The notes under the pieces are model-generated. The model saw nothing but the letters and a program-made list of their open reading frames with translations, did no database searches and was not told where the DNA came from. Of a stretch of 64,000 nt of DNA, positions 63,246 through 64,000 are shown one piece after another. The stretch covers positions 160,092,001 to 160,156,000 of the forward strand of contig NC_135787.1 of assembly GCF_051106095.1 (NCBI RefSeq), read 5' to 3'. Source of the DNA: Pogona vitticeps (Eukaryota; Chordata; Lepidosauria; Squamata; Agamidae). A program made the translations under genes and the position numbers. Each line of letters opens with the position of its first letter. The first letter of the stretch is position 1.

Positions 63246-63272
63246 GTGTGTGTGTGTGTGTGTGCGCGCGCA
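63209..63272. repeat. (TG)n microsatellite with CG interruptions
   Basis: About 60 bp of TG, ending gtgtgcgcgcgcatg. Confidence 0.95.
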
Positions 63273-63754
63273 TGTAAGAGAGTAACTGAGAGAGAGAGAG
63301 ACTCTTTCAAGCTTTCACTTTGGATTACTTCCATCCACCCCTCCCCCTTCCTCTACTACGTAGCCTAATTCCCTTTGATGGGGCTTAGGGTTGACAGGCC
63401 TGAGGCACACCGGTTGTGCAATGTTGTTACAAAAGAAAGCCAGGCATATGGGGAAGGGGCTGAGAAAGAAAGCTGGTTGGTGCATGCCCTTGACCCCATC
63501 ATGGAATGTCAGCATCACAACTCACAAGTCTTGTTGCACAAATTCTGGCAGCAGTGGCAGAAGGCCTGGAAAAACTGTGGGTGGTGTGTACTGTGGGTAA
63601 ATCCAAAGTAGTGTTTCCTATCTCTTGTAATACTTCCTAAATCATAGAAGGGGAAACCAGAGATGTTGAAGGACAACTGGTACCTTGAGTTGTTGGAAGC
63701 ACCCCTCCCATCACCAGTTTGTTTTTTGAAAAAAAATCTATTGCTTACAGTGGG

Positions 63755-63860
63755 GTGGGAAATGCATGTCATTCTAGACGTTGCTGCACTACAACTCCCA
63801 TCAGCACTTGCCAGCACTGCCACTGGTTGGGGATGATGAGACTTGTGATCCAATGGCATC
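63755..63860. mobile_element. hAT-type MITE fragment
   Basis: ttgctgcactacaactccca tcagcacttgccagcactgc then ggttggggatgatgagactt gtgatcc: the inverted ACTACAACTCCCA core of the CAGTGG family. Confidence 0.55.
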
Positions 63861-64000
63861 CTAACAGTCAAACACAAGTCATTTTAAAATAAAGCCACTG
63901 ATTTTTATTTAGAGGGAATGACATCAAACATGAGTTTGAAAAAGAACTAAAACAAATGGATGGAAGTTCGTTTTATAGATAATCCTTTGATATTCTGGGC

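Overview
This window is a piece of vertebrate nuclear genome, most likely from a squamate reptile (a lizard or close relative). The evidence is intron-split genes with GT-AG junctions, no bacterial-style operons, BovB/RTE, L2-clade and CR1 LINEs, several tRNA-derived SINE families typical of squamates, a Penelope-like element, Tigger-like and hAT-like DNA transposons, and many microsatellites. I cannot name the species.

Two host genes are readable. FAM234B (KIAA1467) runs on the plus strand in positions 1-16,073. Ten coding exons (706-804, 2770-2958, 4338-4468, 6211-6358, 8207-8348, 9706-9849, 10640-10724, 12752-12907, 15182-15284, 15838-16073) join in phase into the C-terminal ~477 residues of a glycosylated beta-propeller-like ectodomain; the N-terminal exons lie upstream of the window. 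GSG1 runs on the minus strand from 31,694 down to 21,467. Its five coding exons give a complete 325-residue claudin-superfamily four-pass membrane protein. The genes are tail to tail, the order I recall for human 12p13 (FAM234B then GSG1), which supports both identities. The next gene expected there, EMP1, was not found and probably lies beyond the right edge.

From 32 kb to the end I see no convincing host gene. This is repeat-rich intergenic DNA: an RTE/BovB-relative LINE (35.8-37.3 kb), an L2-clade LINE (38.4-40.0 kb), a LINE tail with a zinc-knuckle motif (40.3 kb), a long BovB fragment (42.07-43.69 kb) with a nested insertion, a Penelope-like insertion with GIY-YIG endonuclease and a perfect 15-bp target duplication (46.03-46.86 kb), L2-type fragments at 53.5, 54.6 and 60.7-62 kb, and an LTR-like fossil at 57.3 kb.

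The most noteworthy signals are structural. Penelope terminal repeats carry hammerhead-ribozyme-like cores (4.06 kb and 46.12-46.17 kb) and form a ~70-bp inverted repeat at 30.6 kb. Two equal-length (434 bp) Tigger-like elements sit in opposite orientation in FAM234B introns, one 22 bp from a splice donor. A perfect 20-bp hairpin lies at the broken 5' end of an L2-type insertion (53.84 kb), and a 15-bp one at 62.04 kb. Two BovB copies are each split by the bare 3' tail of an L2-like element. I found no evidence for a wholly new biological system.
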